64,000 nucleotides of DNA, from contig NZ_CP192511.1 of NCBI RefSeq assembly GCF_050613185.1, positions 2,418,001 to 2,482,000 of the forward strand, read 5' to 3'. The stretch comes from Chelonobacter sp050613185. Lineage in GTDB: Bacteria; Pseudomonadota; Gammaproteobacteria; Enterobacterales; Pasteurellaceae. Position numbers and translations under genes: made by a program. This document shows, piece by piece, positions 24,466 to 33,135 of the stretch; the stretch's first letter is position 1; each line of letters starts with the position of its first letter. The notes below the pieces were generated by a model. It searched no databases and was not told the DNA's origin. It worked only from the letters and a program-made list of their open reading frames with translations.

Positions 24466-25386
24466 ATGCCAAACCACTATCATTCCAATTTACATATTTC
24501 TGAAAAAGTGCGGTCTGCTTGCGCCAAACTACCGAACCAAGAATTAGCAAAAACACTTTTCACTATTTTAACCGAACAACGTTTTGTCGGGCGCTTACCG
24601 CACTTCACCGTGCAACATCTCTGCCATAAATTTGAATTAAGCCAACGCGATCTCTCCCTCGCCCTCTTGCCGATTGCCTCCGCCTATTCGTTAGCACCGA
24701 TCTCACGCTTTTATGTCGGCGCCATTGCGATTGGCGCCAGCGGCAATTTTTATTTCGGTGCCAATATGGAATTTGTCGATACCGGCATGCAACAAACCGT
24801 CCATGCGGAGCAAAGCGCAATTGCCCACGCTTGGATGCAAGGGGAAAACGGGATTAATGAGATTTCGGTCAACTATGCGCCGTGCGGGCACTGTCGCCAA
24901 TTTATGAATGAGTTGGACGGGGCTGATAAGCTCGTGATCAATTTACCGCAAAGCAGTAACAATCCATTGCATAGTTATCTTCCAAACCACTTCGGGCCGC
25001 AAGATTTAAATGTCACGGAGTTGCTGCTGGCACCGCGCCACCATGGCTTAAGCTTATTGAATACCGACGATTTACTGATTGATACCGCACTTGAAGCGAT
25101 TAACATCAGCCATGCGCCGTACAGCCAAGCCTATGCCGGCGCCGCACTGGAGACCGAAGATCATTTCTATTTTATCGGCAGCTATGCGGAAAACGCCGCG
25201 TTTAATCCGAGTTTACCGGCATTACAAGTGGCAATTAATAACCTGATTCTCAACGGCTTTGAATTACAAAATATCAAAAGAGCGGTATTAATCGAGAAAA
25301 AAGCCGACATCAGCCAAAAAGTGATGGCGAAACAATTATTGGCGACCTTGTGTAAACTGCCGTTGCAATATATTTCCATCGAGTAA
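24466..25386 (+). CDS. cdd: Cytidine deaminase
   Basis: This 306-residue dimeric enzyme deaminates cytidine and deoxycytidine for pyrimidine salvage. Zinc and catalytic residues are in TVHAEQSAIAHAW (HAE at 113-115) and PCGHCRQ (Cys140, Cys143). A second, degenerate deaminase domain fills the C-terminal half (~190-306), as in E. coli Cdd (294 residues). The ATG follows GGAGAATTACTT. The gene is monocistronic; three uptake signals fall within it. Confidence 0.95.
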   Translation: MPNHYHSNLHISEKVRSACAKLPNQELAKTLFTILTEQRFVGRLPHFTVQHLCHKFELSQRDLSLALLPIASAYSLAPISRFYVGAIAIGASGNFYFGANMEFVDTGMQQTVHAEQSAIAHAWMQGENGINEISVNYAPCGHCRQFMNELDGADKLVINLPQSSNNPLHSYLPNHFGPQDLNVTELLLAPRHHGLSLLNTDDLLIDTALEAINISHAPYSQAYAGAALETEDHFYFIGSYAENAAFNPSLPALQVAINNLILNGFELQNIKRAVLIEKKADISQKVMAKQLLATLCKLPLQYISIE

Positions 25387-25408
25387 TCGATCTTCCTATA
25401 AGAACCTT

Positions 25409-25487
25409 ATAGTAGATAAACAGATTTATTTTTGCTTAATAACTCGAAAATCTATTTATTTTGCAATTATAATCATTTATCTACTAT
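25409..25487. repeat. 79-bp inverted-repeat unit overlapping the smrB 3' end
   Basis: ATAGTAGATAAA (25409-25420) and TTTATCTACTAT (25476-25487) are perfect 12-bp inverted ends around an AT-rich core that itself contains near-direct repeats (GATTTATTTTTGC and CTATTTATTTTGC). The right end encodes the last residues (IVDK) and stop of smrB. It may be a miniature insertion or act as a terminator-like structure. Confidence 0.5.
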
Positions 25488-25988
25488 TTCAAACAAAATC
25501 AAAAACGCGGCATCGCCGCCCCACTCTTTCGGGGCTTGGTGTAGGGCGCGGACTTTGGGGTGTTGCACCAGCCAGCGTGGGATTTGCTGTTTCAGAGCAA
25601 ATGTGCCGTAACCGGTCATAATGCTGGCACAATGGATATTCTCTTTTTCGCAGGCGTGCAACAGCGCAGCAAGTTCGGTTTTGGCTTGCTCGCGGGTTAA
25701 ACCGTGCAGATCGAGAAACAGTTCCGGCTCAAAATCACCGCGGCGCAGTTGTTTTAACAAATGCGAATTTTCCCCGCTGCGCAGATACCGCACTTGCTGA
25801 TCGTCTTGCAACAGCGGCTCGTACTGATCGGAAAAATAGAACAGATTGTCCTGCTGCCGCACCAATTCTTTATACTGCCGTTTGTGTTTGGATTTCAGCC
25901 GAGGCGCAACGTAGGTATCCTGTCTTAAGCGCTTCGCCCCTTTAATTTGCTCGTGAAAAAGAGCGATGTCTTCTTGTTCCAATGCCAT
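25473..25988 (-). CDS. smrB: Smr-domain ribosome rescue endonuclease SmrB
   Basis: This 171-residue protein is homologous to E. coli SmrB (YfcN), which cleaves mRNA at collided ribosomes. The N-terminal extension carries a basic stretch; the Smr domain has LDLHGLTREQAKTEL (about 94-108) and the second motif MTGYGTFALKQQIPRWL. The end HQAPKEWGGDAAFLIL is typical of the subfamily. The C-terminus is shorter than in E. coli and its last codons lie in the inverted repeat at 25409-25487, so the original tail may have been replaced. Confidence 0.9.
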   Translation of the reverse strand: MALEQEDIALFHEQIKGAKRLRQDTYVAPRLKSKHKRQYKELVRQQDNLFYFSDQYEPLLQDDQQVRYLRSGENSHLLKQLRRGDFEPELFLDLHGLTREQAKTELAALLHACEKENIHCASIMTGYGTFALKQQIPRWLVQHPKVRALHQAPKEWGGDAAFLILFEIVDK

Positions 25989-26224
25989 TATGCCATTATC
26001 CCCTTATGTTCTATGCGGTTATGCCTTTCTGAATCCACTGAAACGACACAGTAAACACTTACTCAAATCGTAATCGTTGTTATTCTGCGTGATTTGGCAT
26101 TTTATTGCAAACCTAGGTTCTTTATTATTGAAGACAGTGAGACACAGTCCAACACCTCATGACGAGATTAATAAAATATGATATAAATAGCCTTCGATTT
26201 TGTTTTAACAAGGCAGCCCGATTT

Positions 26225-27187
26225 ATGCTCGAAAATATGACATATAATGCCGATTTGGTGGAAGAGATTTCGCTTTCGGCTAATCAAGATGATCTCAAAA
26301 CCATTCAAGATTTTTTGCGTTGGAGTTATAGCTGTTTCAATGCCTCGGATATTTTTTACGGACACGGGCAGGACAATGCTTGGGATGAAGCCGTTCAATT
26401 GGTATTGGCGACATTGCATTTGCCGCACGATCTGCCCGCCGAACTGTATACTTCAAACCTGACGCACTATGAAAAACAAAAATTATTCGGCATGATTGTT
26501 CAGCGGATTGAAACGCGCAAACCGGTAGCCTATTTGACTCACAACGCGTGGTTCTGCGGCTTGGAGTTTTATGTCGATGAACGCGTGATTGTACCGCGTT
26601 CGCCGATTGGGGAGCTGATTCAAAATGGTTTCACCGGCTTGCTGAAAGAAGAACCGCAACGGATTTTGGATATGTGCACCGGCAGCGGTTGCATTGCGAT
26701 TGCCTGCTCAGTGAAATTCCCGCATGCGGAAATTGACGCGGTCGATCTGTCGCTCGAGGCGCTACAAGTGACTGAAATCAATATTGAACGCCACAATGCA
26801 CTGCACCATGTTTTCCCGATTCAGTCGGATCTGTTCAGCGCCTTGCCGCAGGATCAATATAATTTAATCGTCACCAATCCGCCGTATGTCGATGCGGAAG
26901 ATTTGGATGAAATGCCGGCGGAGTTTTACCATGAGCCGATGTTGGCACTTGAGGCAGGCGACGACGGCTTGATTCTGGCAAAACGGATTTTGGCAAATGC
27001 CGCCGACTATTTAACCGATAACGGTGTATTGGTGTGTGAAGTCGGCAATAGTATGGTGCATTTGATCGAACAATTCCCGACGGTACCGTTTAACTGGATT
27101 CAGTTTGAACGCGGCGGCGACGGCGTTTTCTCTCTCACTAAAACGCAGTTGTTAGCCAATCAAGAACTGTTTGCCCAATATAAATAA
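26225..27187 (+). CDS. prmB: 50S ribosomal protein L3 glutamine methyltransferase PrmB
   Basis: This SAM-dependent enzyme methylates a glutamine of ribosomal protein L3. The motif ILDMCTGSGCIAIA (motif I, SAM binding) and VTNPPYVDAED (catalytic NPPY) are clear, after the N-terminal IQDFLRWSYSCFNASDIFYGHG helical domain. The ATG at 26225 gives 320 residues; an in-frame ATG at 26159 lacks a ribosome site and adds 22 unlike residues, and 26237 is another possibility. It is convergent-free and probably transcribed separately from the yciC group that starts 44 bp later. Confidence 0.94.
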   Translation: MLENMTYNADLVEEISLSANQDDLKTIQDFLRWSYSCFNASDIFYGHGQDNAWDEAVQLVLATLHLPHDLPAELYTSNLTHYEKQKLFGMIVQRIETRKPVAYLTHNAWFCGLEFYVDERVIVPRSPIGELIQNGFTGLLKEEPQRILDMCTGSGCIAIACSVKFPHAEIDAVDLSLEALQVTEINIERHNALHHVFPIQSDLFSALPQDQYNLIVTNPPYVDAEDLDEMPAEFYHEPMLALEAGDDGLILAKRILANAADYLTDNGVLVCEVGNSMVHLIEQFPTVPFNWIQFERGGDGVFSLTKTQLLANQELFAQYK

Positions 27188-27231
27188 TCTAATTTTGTTA
27201 CACCGAGTGCTTTTTTGTCGTAGGACGTTTT

Positions 27232-27969
27232 ATGCCCGTAAATTTTACAAAAATCTTTCAAGATAGCTTGAATTTTCTGATTAACCAGAAACCCTTATTG
27301 ATTACGGTGATGGCGCTGTTTGTTATCAACAACCTCGCCACCCAACTGATCTTAAGTTCTCTGCAGCCGCCGATCGCCGTATTGAACGACGCGGAATACC
27401 GTATCAACGGCACCAGTTTAATGCTGACGATTGCAGCGCATATCATCAGCTTATTGCTGGTCTTATGGCTGTTAAACCTGATTATTCAAATCAGCAAGGG
27501 ACAGGCTGCTAATTTCGCTACCGCACTTAACCTTTCGCTTGGCAAAATCATTCCTTTTGTGGTTTTGAATATCATCAGCGTACTGCCGATCAGTCTGGGT
27601 ATCACCAGCTTTTCCGCCCCGAATGTCGGTATTATTGCTTTATTGTCATTCTGTGTCGGCGGCTACTTATTCCTGCGTCTTTTTCTGGCGCAATTTGCCT
27701 ATATTATTGAAAACGGTACGATTGGCGAAGCCTTGAAATTAGTCTGGCTGAACAGCGGTAAACGGGTGTTTCCGTTGTTTTTATTAGTGTTGGCAACCTA
27801 TATTTTACCTTTATTGGTATCGCTACAATTAGCTAATTTAGGCAATTCGCTGTTTGTGATATTTTTGAGTTCTATTATTACAGCGGCAATCAGCATTTTC
27901 ACGGTGGTATTTACCTACCGTTTTTACCAATTGTTTATCGATAAAAATATCTTACGGAAGTTTCAATGA
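27232..27969 (+). CDS. yciC: UPF0259 membrane protein (YciC-like)
   Basis: This 245-residue inner-membrane protein has about six hydrophobic segments. The N-terminus (FQDSLNFLINQKPLL) and the LRLFLAQFAYIIENGTIGEALK stretch match the UPF0259/YciC family. Its function is unknown. It overlaps the next gene by four bases (ATGA) and begins a four-gene run yciC-yciB-yciA-yciI conserved in gammaproteobacteria. Confidence 0.85.
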   Translation: MPVNFTKIFQDSLNFLINQKPLLITVMALFVINNLATQLILSSLQPPIAVLNDAEYRINGTSLMLTIAAHIISLLLVLWLLNLIIQISKGQAANFATALNLSLGKIIPFVVLNIISVLPISLGITSFSAPNVGIIALLSFCVGGYLFLRLFLAQFAYIIENGTIGEALKLVWLNSGKRVFPLFLLVLATYILPLLVSLQLANLGNSLFVIFLSSIITAAISIFTVVFTYRFYQLFIDKNILRKFQ

Positions 27970-28517
27970 AACAAATACTTGAATTTATCCCTTTAATCCT
28001 GTTTTTTGCCGCCTATAAAATTTACGGCATTCAAGCCGGTGCGATTACCCTGATTGCGGCGACGATCGCCCAAATGCTGATTTTAAAATTTAAATTCGGC
28101 GGGATTGAAAAACAGCAAAAAATCATGGCGGCGGCGGTGGTCTTTTTTGGCTTATTAACGGTGTATTTTAACGACTTAGAATTTCTGAAATGGAAAGTAA
28201 CGATGGTATACGCCCTGTTTGCCATTATCTTGCTGGTCAGCCAATATGGCTTTAAAAAACCTCTGGTAAAAAGCCTGCTCGGTAAAGAAATCCAACTGCC
28301 GCAGTTTGTATGGAATAATTTAAATCTGGGCTGGGCGTTATTTTTTATTCTGTGTATGTTGGCGAATTTGTATATCAGCCATTATATGTCGGACGACGCT
28401 TGGGCAACCTTTAAAGTCTTTGGTGTGATCGGTATGACGTTAGTCGCCACCGTGATCACCGGGGTCTATCTCTATCGTTATTTGCCGAAAGAGAACGAAC
28501 AAACGAACAATAAATAA
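27966..28517 (+). CDS. yciB: Inner-membrane intracellular septation protein YciB (septation protein A)
   Basis: This 183-residue protein has five transmembrane helices. It begins MKQILEFIPLILFFAAYKIYGI, and contains KPTLV-like QYGFKKPLVKSLLGKEIQLP and NLGWALFFILCMLANLY, all features of the IspZ/YciB family involved in cell-envelope and septum integrity. Translation is coupled to yciC by the four-base overlap, and yciA follows 12 bp later. Confidence 0.93.
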   Translation: MKQILEFIPLILFFAAYKIYGIQAGAITLIAATIAQMLILKFKFGGIEKQQKIMAAAVVFFGLLTVYFNDLEFLKWKVTMVYALFAIILLVSQYGFKKPLVKSLLGKEIQLPQFVWNNLNLGWALFFILCMLANLYISHYMSDDAWATFKVFGVIGMTLVATVITGVYLYRYLPKENEQTNNK

Positions 28518-28529
28518 TTGGAAGAAATC

Positions 28530-29021
28530 ATGGAACACGAATTTGTTGAAACCGCACTTGGTGCCAATCCGGGGCGCATTTCTAAAGGGCGCTTATTGCT
28601 GCGCACACTCGCTATGCCGTCTGACACTAACGCCAACGGGGATATTTTCGGCGGCTGGATTATGTCGCAAATGGATATTGGCGGCGCCATCATGGCAAAA
28701 GAAATCGCACAAGGCAAAGTGGTGACGGTGTCAGTCGATAAGATCAACTTTATCCGCCCGGTTTCGGTCGGGGATGTGATTTGTTGCTACGGACGCTGTG
28801 TCAAAGTCGGCAACAGCTCAATTAAAATCGAAGTGGAAGTGTGGGTGAAAAAAGTCTCCACCGAGCCGTTTAATGAACGCTACTGTGTCACCGACGCGGT
28901 CTTTACCTTCGTTGCGATTGATCAAAACGGGCGTCCGAAAGCGATTCCGAAAGTCAATAATCCGGAATTGGAAAAAGCGATTTTAGAACTACAAGAATAT
29001 CAAGCCAATCAAACAAAATAA
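28530..29021 (+). CDS. yciA: Acyl-CoA thioester hydrolase YciA
   Basis: This 163-residue hot-dog-fold thioesterase hydrolyses a broad range of acyl-CoAs, including short-chain ones. The core LRTLAMPSDTNANGDIFGGWI contains the conserved Asn-Asp active site of YciA. The ATG at 28530 is preceded by GGAAG; a TTG at 28518 in frame is rejected because it abuts the yciB stop and lacks its own ribosome site. The H. influenzae orthologue is a known structure-determined YciA. It is the third gene of the run. Confidence 0.94.
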   Translation: MEHEFVETALGANPGRISKGRLLLRTLAMPSDTNANGDIFGGWIMSQMDIGGAIMAKEIAQGKVVTVSVDKINFIRPVSVGDVICCYGRCVKVGNSSIKIEVEVWVKKVSTEPFNERYCVTDAVFTFVAIDQNGRPKAIPKVNNPELEKAILELQEYQANQTK

Positions 29022-29031
29022 GGGGAAACCG

Positions 29032-29328
29032 ATGTACTACGTTATTTTCGCACAAGATAAACCTGACACGTTACAACAACGTTTAGCCGTTCGTGAACAA
29101 CATTTGCAACGTTTGCATGCCTTACAAGCGGAAAACCGCCTGCTGACAGCCGGTCCGAATCCGGCGATCGATGATGAAAACCCGGGCGAGGCCGGTTTTA
29201 CCGGTTCAACCGTGATCGCCCAGTTTGACAGCCTTGAGCAAGCCAAACAATGGGCAAGCGAAGATCCGTACATTGCCGCCGGTGTCTATGGCGATGTGGT
29301 GGTAAAACCATTTAAACGCGTATTTTAG
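29032..29328 (+). CDS. yciI: YciI-family protein
   Basis: This 98-residue small dimeric ferredoxin-like-fold protein has MYYVIFAQDKPDT, RLAVREQHLQRLHAL, LTAGPNP and the conserved Ser-Asp/His pocket region ASEDPYIAAGVY of YciI. Its biochemical activity is not established in cells. It is the last gene of the yciCBAI run, with a terminator directly after it. Confidence 0.92.
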   Translation: MYYVIFAQDKPDTLQQRLAVREQHLQRLHALQAENRLLTAGPNPAIDDENPGEAGFTGSTVIAQFDSLEQAKQWASEDPYIAAGVYGDVVVKPFKRVF

Positions 29329-29333
29329 CTGGC

Positions 29334-29362
29334 AAAGAGGTTGGGATTCCAACCTCTTTTTT
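29334..29362. terminator. Rho-independent terminator between yciI and copA
   Basis: AAAGAGGTTGG (29334-29344) pairs with CCAACCTCTTT (29349-29359) followed by TTT. It separates convergent yciI and copA. Confidence 0.9.
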
Positions 29363-29365
29363 ATG

Positions 29366-32089
29366 CTAAGGCTTGAATTTCAGTAAGCGGTTGGCGTTGC
29401 TGACCACGGTAATCGAAGAGAGCGCCATCGCCGCCCCGGCAAAAACCGGATTGAGCAAGACCCCAAAGAAGGGATATAACACCCCGGCGGCAACTGGAAT
29501 TCCCAAGCTGTTATAGATGAATGCGCCGAGCAAGTTCTGTTTGATGTTGCGTATGCTTGCCTGTGACAACGACAATACATCAGACACGGCGTCAATACTG
29601 TGGCGCATTAAGGTCAAATCCGCCGTTTCAATCGCCACATCGCTGCCGCTGGCAATCGCAATACTGACATCTGCCAACGCCAAGGCGGGCGCGTCATTAA
29701 TGCCGTCACCGACCATTGCCACGTTATAGCCCTGTTGCTGCAGCTTGCGGATAACGTCCACTTTTCCTTGCGGCAATACACCGGCAACCACTTGATCGAT
29801 CCCCAGTTGTTTCGCCACCGCTTCTGCGGTTTGCTGCTGATCACCGGTCAACATCACGGTGCGGTAACCGGCTTGTTGCAACTGTTTGACCGCACTTGGG
29901 CTTTCGGCACGGATTTGATCTTTCACCACCATAAAACCGACAAATTCGCCATTTTTCGCCAAGTACAGCACGGTGCCGCCGGCTCGACTTTCACGGCTTG
30001 CTTTTTCCGTCATTGCTGTCGGAATGACAATGTTTTGCAAGTTCATTAATGTCAAATTACCGAGATAAAGCTGTTGCCCATGAATTTTTCCACTGACCCC
30101 CATGCCTTTTAAGGTCATAAACGCCTCAACGTCGTTTAACTGTACATTTTGTATCAATTCAGCGTCTAGCAAAGCCTTCGTTAGCGGGTGGTTGGCGTAT
30201 TTTTCCAAACTGGCTGCCCACCGCAATAAATCCGTCTCATTCTGTCCGGTCGCCGGATAAAGTGCGGTCAGCTTCGGTTTACCTTCGGTCAGCGTGCCGG
30301 TTTTATCAAAAACCACAATATTAACGTTCGCCGCTTTCTGCAAGGCATCGGCGTCCCGTACCAAAATCCCCAATTCCGCCGCACGGGAAACCGAGGCAAT
30401 CACCGACATCGGCGTTGCCAAGCCTAATGCACAGGGGCAGGCGATAATTAATACCGTGGTCAATACCACCAACGAATGCGCCAGTTTTGGCTCCGGTCCG
30501 ATAACATACCACACTAATGCCGCCACAATCGCAATTGCCACCACTACCGGCACAAATACCGAAGCGACTTTATCCGCTAATTTGGCAATTTGCGGCTTAC
30601 TGCTCTGCGCCTGACGCACTAATTTGATGATATTTGCCAATACGGTTTGTTCCCCGACTTGGGTTGCCTCAAAACGTAAACTGCCGTTATCGACAATAGT
30701 GCCCGCTTTGACTTGATCGCCCGCCGTTTTATTCACCGCCAACGGTTCGCCGGTCAACATCGATTCATCCAGCCAGGCTTCACCGCTCACCACCACGCCA
30801 TCAACCGCCACACGATCACCGGTTTTCAGGCGGATTAACATCCCGCTTTTCACTTGCTGCAACGGCAATTCCGTTTCACCTTGTTCCGTTATCACAGTGA
30901 CGCTAGGCGGTGTCAAATCCAGCAATTTCTCCAATGCATGCGAAGAGCGTTGTTTGGCTTTGGTTTCCAGCATTTTGCCTAAACTAACCAAACCGATAAT
31001 CATCAAGCTGGCTTCAAAATAGAGATGGCGCGCATTGTCAGGAAAAAAGCCCGGAAACAGCGCGATTGCCATCGAAAATAACCAAGCAACACCGGTTCCC
31101 AAGGCGACCAAGGTGTCCATGGTGGCATTGCCGTGTTTGAGATTACGCCACGCACTGATAAAAAAATGCCGTCCGCTGAATGCCATGATTGCCGCACTCA
31201 ATAGCCCGACCAAGATCCAACCGAATTGAGTACTTGGCGTCACAGCCATGCCGTTGAAAAATCCCCAAAACATCAAGCCAAAGCCAAAGAGCAAAGCGAC
31301 AATCGCCTGCCATTTGCGTTGTTTGATTTCATCTTCGGTATGTTGCTGTTGCTTTTCCCGTCGCAATTGCTGATCTTCAACCACCTCCGCACCATAACCG
31401 ATATTTTCGACTGCTCGAATTAAATCACCGCGGTTAACATCGCCATAAACCAAGGCGCTGTTATCGGCTAAATTCACGCTGACTTTAGCTTTCGGATCAA
31501 CGGCTTCCAAGGCTTTTTCAACTTTTAACACGCAACTGGCACAGGTCATGCCGCTTAACAACAGCTGGGTGACCGTTTGATTCTGATCTTGCTCGCCTAC
31601 TACCCCTTGATCAGAATCCGGTTTTTCCGCTGTATCTTTCGGTTCGCTGGGCAGTAGTTCAATTTTTGGGTCGCGCGCTTCCTCTGCCGATTCAGAAACA
31701 AGCGCGGCATGATAACCAGCCTCTTCCACCACTTGAATCAAGGCTTGCGGATCGCTGTCGGCATAAACCGACAATTCATTCAGACTTAGGCTGTAAATGA
31801 GCTCCGGATCACATTCGCCCAGTGCTTTATCCAACGATTTGACACAATGCTGACACGACAAGCCGCTCAGTGCCAAAGTGAAGTGCGGTTGCGGATTGGC
31901 ACTCGCCTGATAACCTGCAGCCGCAACCGCTTGAATCAAGGTTTCGCTCTCCGCCGAGCCGCTCACCTCTGCGTAATGCAAGTTGACTTTAACCGTATCA
32001 ACCCCACTGACTTGACTTAAATTCTGTTTCACATGGCGCACACAGTTTTGGCACGACAGCTGTTGCAGCCCCAAGATAATCTTTGACAT
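29366..32089 (-). CDS. copA: Copper-exporting P1B-type ATPase CopA with three N-terminal metal-binding domains
   Basis: This 907-residue inner-membrane pump exports Cu(I) from the cytosol. Three heavy-metal-associated domains carry CQNC (Cys13/16), CQHC (Cys79/82) and CASC (Cys183/186); E. coli CopA has two. A charged linker (~135-172) separates the second and third. The membrane CPC motif is in IIACPCALGLATP, the phosphorylated Asp in VFDKTGTLTEGK, and the hinge is MVGDGINDAPALALADV. The gene is divergent from cueR and its promoter (32146-32176) has the 19-bp spacer of MerR-type activation, so copper induction by CueR is expected. Confidence 0.96.
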   Translation of the reverse strand: MSKIILGLQQLSCQNCVRHVKQNLSQVSGVDTVKVNLHYAEVSGSAESETLIQAVAAAGYQASANPQPHFTLALSGLSCQHCVKSLDKALGECDPELIYSLSLNELSVYADSDPQALIQVVEEAGYHAALVSESAEEARDPKIELLPSEPKDTAEKPDSDQGVVGEQDQNQTVTQLLLSGMTCASCVLKVEKALEAVDPKAKVSVNLADNSALVYGDVNRGDLIRAVENIGYGAEVVEDQQLRREKQQQHTEDEIKQRKWQAIVALLFGFGLMFWGFFNGMAVTPSTQFGWILVGLLSAAIMAFSGRHFFISAWRNLKHGNATMDTLVALGTGVAWLFSMAIALFPGFFPDNARHLYFEASLMIIGLVSLGKMLETKAKQRSSHALEKLLDLTPPSVTVITEQGETELPLQQVKSGMLIRLKTGDRVAVDGVVVSGEAWLDESMLTGEPLAVNKTAGDQVKAGTIVDNGSLRFEATQVGEQTVLANIIKLVRQAQSSKPQIAKLADKVASVFVPVVVAIAIVAALVWYVIGPEPKLAHSLVVLTTVLIIACPCALGLATPMSVIASVSRAAELGILVRDADALQKAANVNIVVFDKTGTLTEGKPKLTALYPATGQNETDLLRWAASLEKYANHPLTKALLDAELIQNVQLNDVEAFMTLKGMGVSGKIHGQQLYLGNLTLMNLQNIVIPTAMTEKASRESRAGGTVLYLAKNGEFVGFMVVKDQIRAESPSAVKQLQQAGYRTVMLTGDQQQTAEAVAKQLGIDQVVAGVLPQGKVDVIRKLQQQGYNVAMVGDGINDAPALALADVSIAIASGSDVAIETADLTLMRHSIDAVSDVLSLSQASIRNIKQNLLGAFIYNSLGIPVAAGVLYPFFGVLLNPVFAGAAMALSSITVVSNANRLLKFKP

Positions 32090-32145
32090 GAATCTTCTCC
32101 TATCTGTTTATCTCTTGCTATTTGAATCGAATGAATCTTGGCGTT

Positions 32146-32176
32146 AGAATAAACCTTCCCCTAACGATAAGGTCAA
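32146..32176 (-). promoter_or_regulatory. CueR operator and copA promoter
   Basis: On the minus strand TTGACC (32171-32176) and TATTCT (32146-32151) are separated by 19 bp, the distorted spacing typical of MerR-family promoters. The spacer holds the palindrome ACCTTCCCC...TAAGGT (32153-32173), very like the E. coli copA CueR box. The cueR gene begins 11 bp to the right. Confidence 0.88.
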
Positions 32177-32186
32177 GCTGTTTTTT

Positions 32187-32591
32187 ATGAATATCAAGCA
32201 AATCGCACAAATTACCGGATTAACTGCCAAAACGATCCGTTTTTATGAAAGTAAAAACATCATCAGTCCGCCTGAACGCGGAATAAACGGCTATCGCCAA
32301 TATGATATTCGCCACATCGACGAATTGACCTTTCTGCGCCGTTCGCGCAGTATCGGATTCTCTTTGCCGGAATCCAAAGAATTATTGGAACTTTATCTAA
32401 ATCCAAGTCGCCACAGTAGTGAGATCAAGCAGCGCACCTTGGATAAAATCGCACATATCGAACAACAAATTTTACAGCTGCAAGCAATGAAAACCCAACT
32501 GGAATCCCTCGCCGCCGAGTGTCCCGGGGACGAACAAAGCCAATGCCCGATTATTGATTCGTTAAGTGGAAAAAACGATTGTGCCGGATAG
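32187..32591 (+). CDS. cueR: Cu(I)-responsive MerR-family regulator CueR
   Basis: This 134-residue dimeric regulator has an N-terminal winged helix-turn-helix (MNIKQIAQITGLTAKTIRFYE), a long dimerisation helix, and the metal loop with Cys112 and Cys120 (ECPGDEQSQCPI). That cysteine pair, eight residues apart at the same numbers as E. coli CueR, specifies Cu(I)/Ag(I)/Au(I) over Zn or Hg. It activates divergent copA through the operator at 32146-32176 and may regulate itself. Confidence 0.95.
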   Translation: MNIKQIAQITGLTAKTIRFYESKNIISPPERGINGYRQYDIRHIDELTFLRRSRSIGFSLPESKELLELYLNPSRHSSEIKQRTLDKIAHIEQQILQLQAMKTQLESLAAECPGDEQSQCPIIDSLSGKNDCAG

Positions 32592-32593
32592 AA

Positions 32594-32638
32594 CAAACCG
32601 CACTTTGTCGATCTGATCACAGATTAAAGTGCGGTTTG
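32594..32638. terminator. Inverted uptake-signal pair acting as terminator
   Basis: CAAACCGCACTTT (32594-32606) and AAAGTGCGGTTTG (32626-32638) form a perfect 13-bp stem with a 19-base loop between the cueR and sspB stops. Inverted uptake signals placed as terminators are well known in Haemophilus. No long T run follows. Confidence 0.65.
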
Positions 32639-32654
32639 AGGTAAGCGAAATGCG

Positions 32655-33128
32655 TTATTTGACAATTTTCAGGTGTGAAGTAGAGCGCTTTGTTTTGGCT
32701 TTATCTTCGCGCGTTGTTTTTAGTGGTTTATCCACCGCCTCGCTAAAGCCGGACGGTTGTTCAACTAAATCCCCTAAGCTTTGCTCCAGCTCCCGTTCAT
32801 AGATCAATTCGGGTTCAAACATCACGCCGTCGCCATTCTCGCGTGCATAAATCGCCACCACGGCGCCGAGCGGCACGCTAATATCACGCGGCAAACCTTG
32901 AAAACGCGCGTTAAACAGAATTTTGTCATTGCCTAATTGTAAATTACCACAGGCATTGGGGGAAATATTGAGCACGATTTGCCCGTCTTTCACAAAATCA
33001 TCCGGCACAATGGTATTTGGATAATAGGCATCTACCACCAAATAAGGCGTCAAGTCGTTATCCAACAACCAATCGTAATAAGCGCGGAGTAAATAAGGAC
33101 GCTTTGCACCAAACATGGATTTTGTCAT
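32655..33128 (-). CDS. sspB: ClpXP adaptor SspB (stringent starvation protein B)
   Basis: This 157-residue protein tethers ssrA-tagged and other substrates to ClpXP. The folded SspB domain (RPYLLRAYYDWLLDNDLTPYLVVDA, IVLNISPNACGNLQLGND, FQGLPRDISVPLGAVVAIYARENG) is followed by a disordered acidic linker and a short basic/hydrophobic C-terminal ClpX-binding tail (STSHLKIVK). The ATG at 33128 follows AGGTTTGAG and lies 7 bp after sspA; an upstream start at 33242 would overlap sspA and is rejected. Confidence 0.95.
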   Translation of the reverse strand: MTKSMFGAKRPYLLRAYYDWLLDNDLTPYLVVDAYYPNTIVPDDFVKDGQIVLNISPNACGNLQLGNDKILFNARFQGLPRDISVPLGAVVAIYARENGDGVMFEPELIYERELEQSLGDLVEQPSGFSEAVDKPLKTTREDKAKTKRSTSHLKIVK

Positions 33129-33135
33129 CTCAAAC

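Noticed and set aside
25590..25650. SmrB second motif reads TGYG instead of HGHG, possible loss of nuclease activity
   Set aside because: From family knowledge the Smr motif tolerates [TH]GxG and the DLHG motif is intact, so inactivation is not supported.
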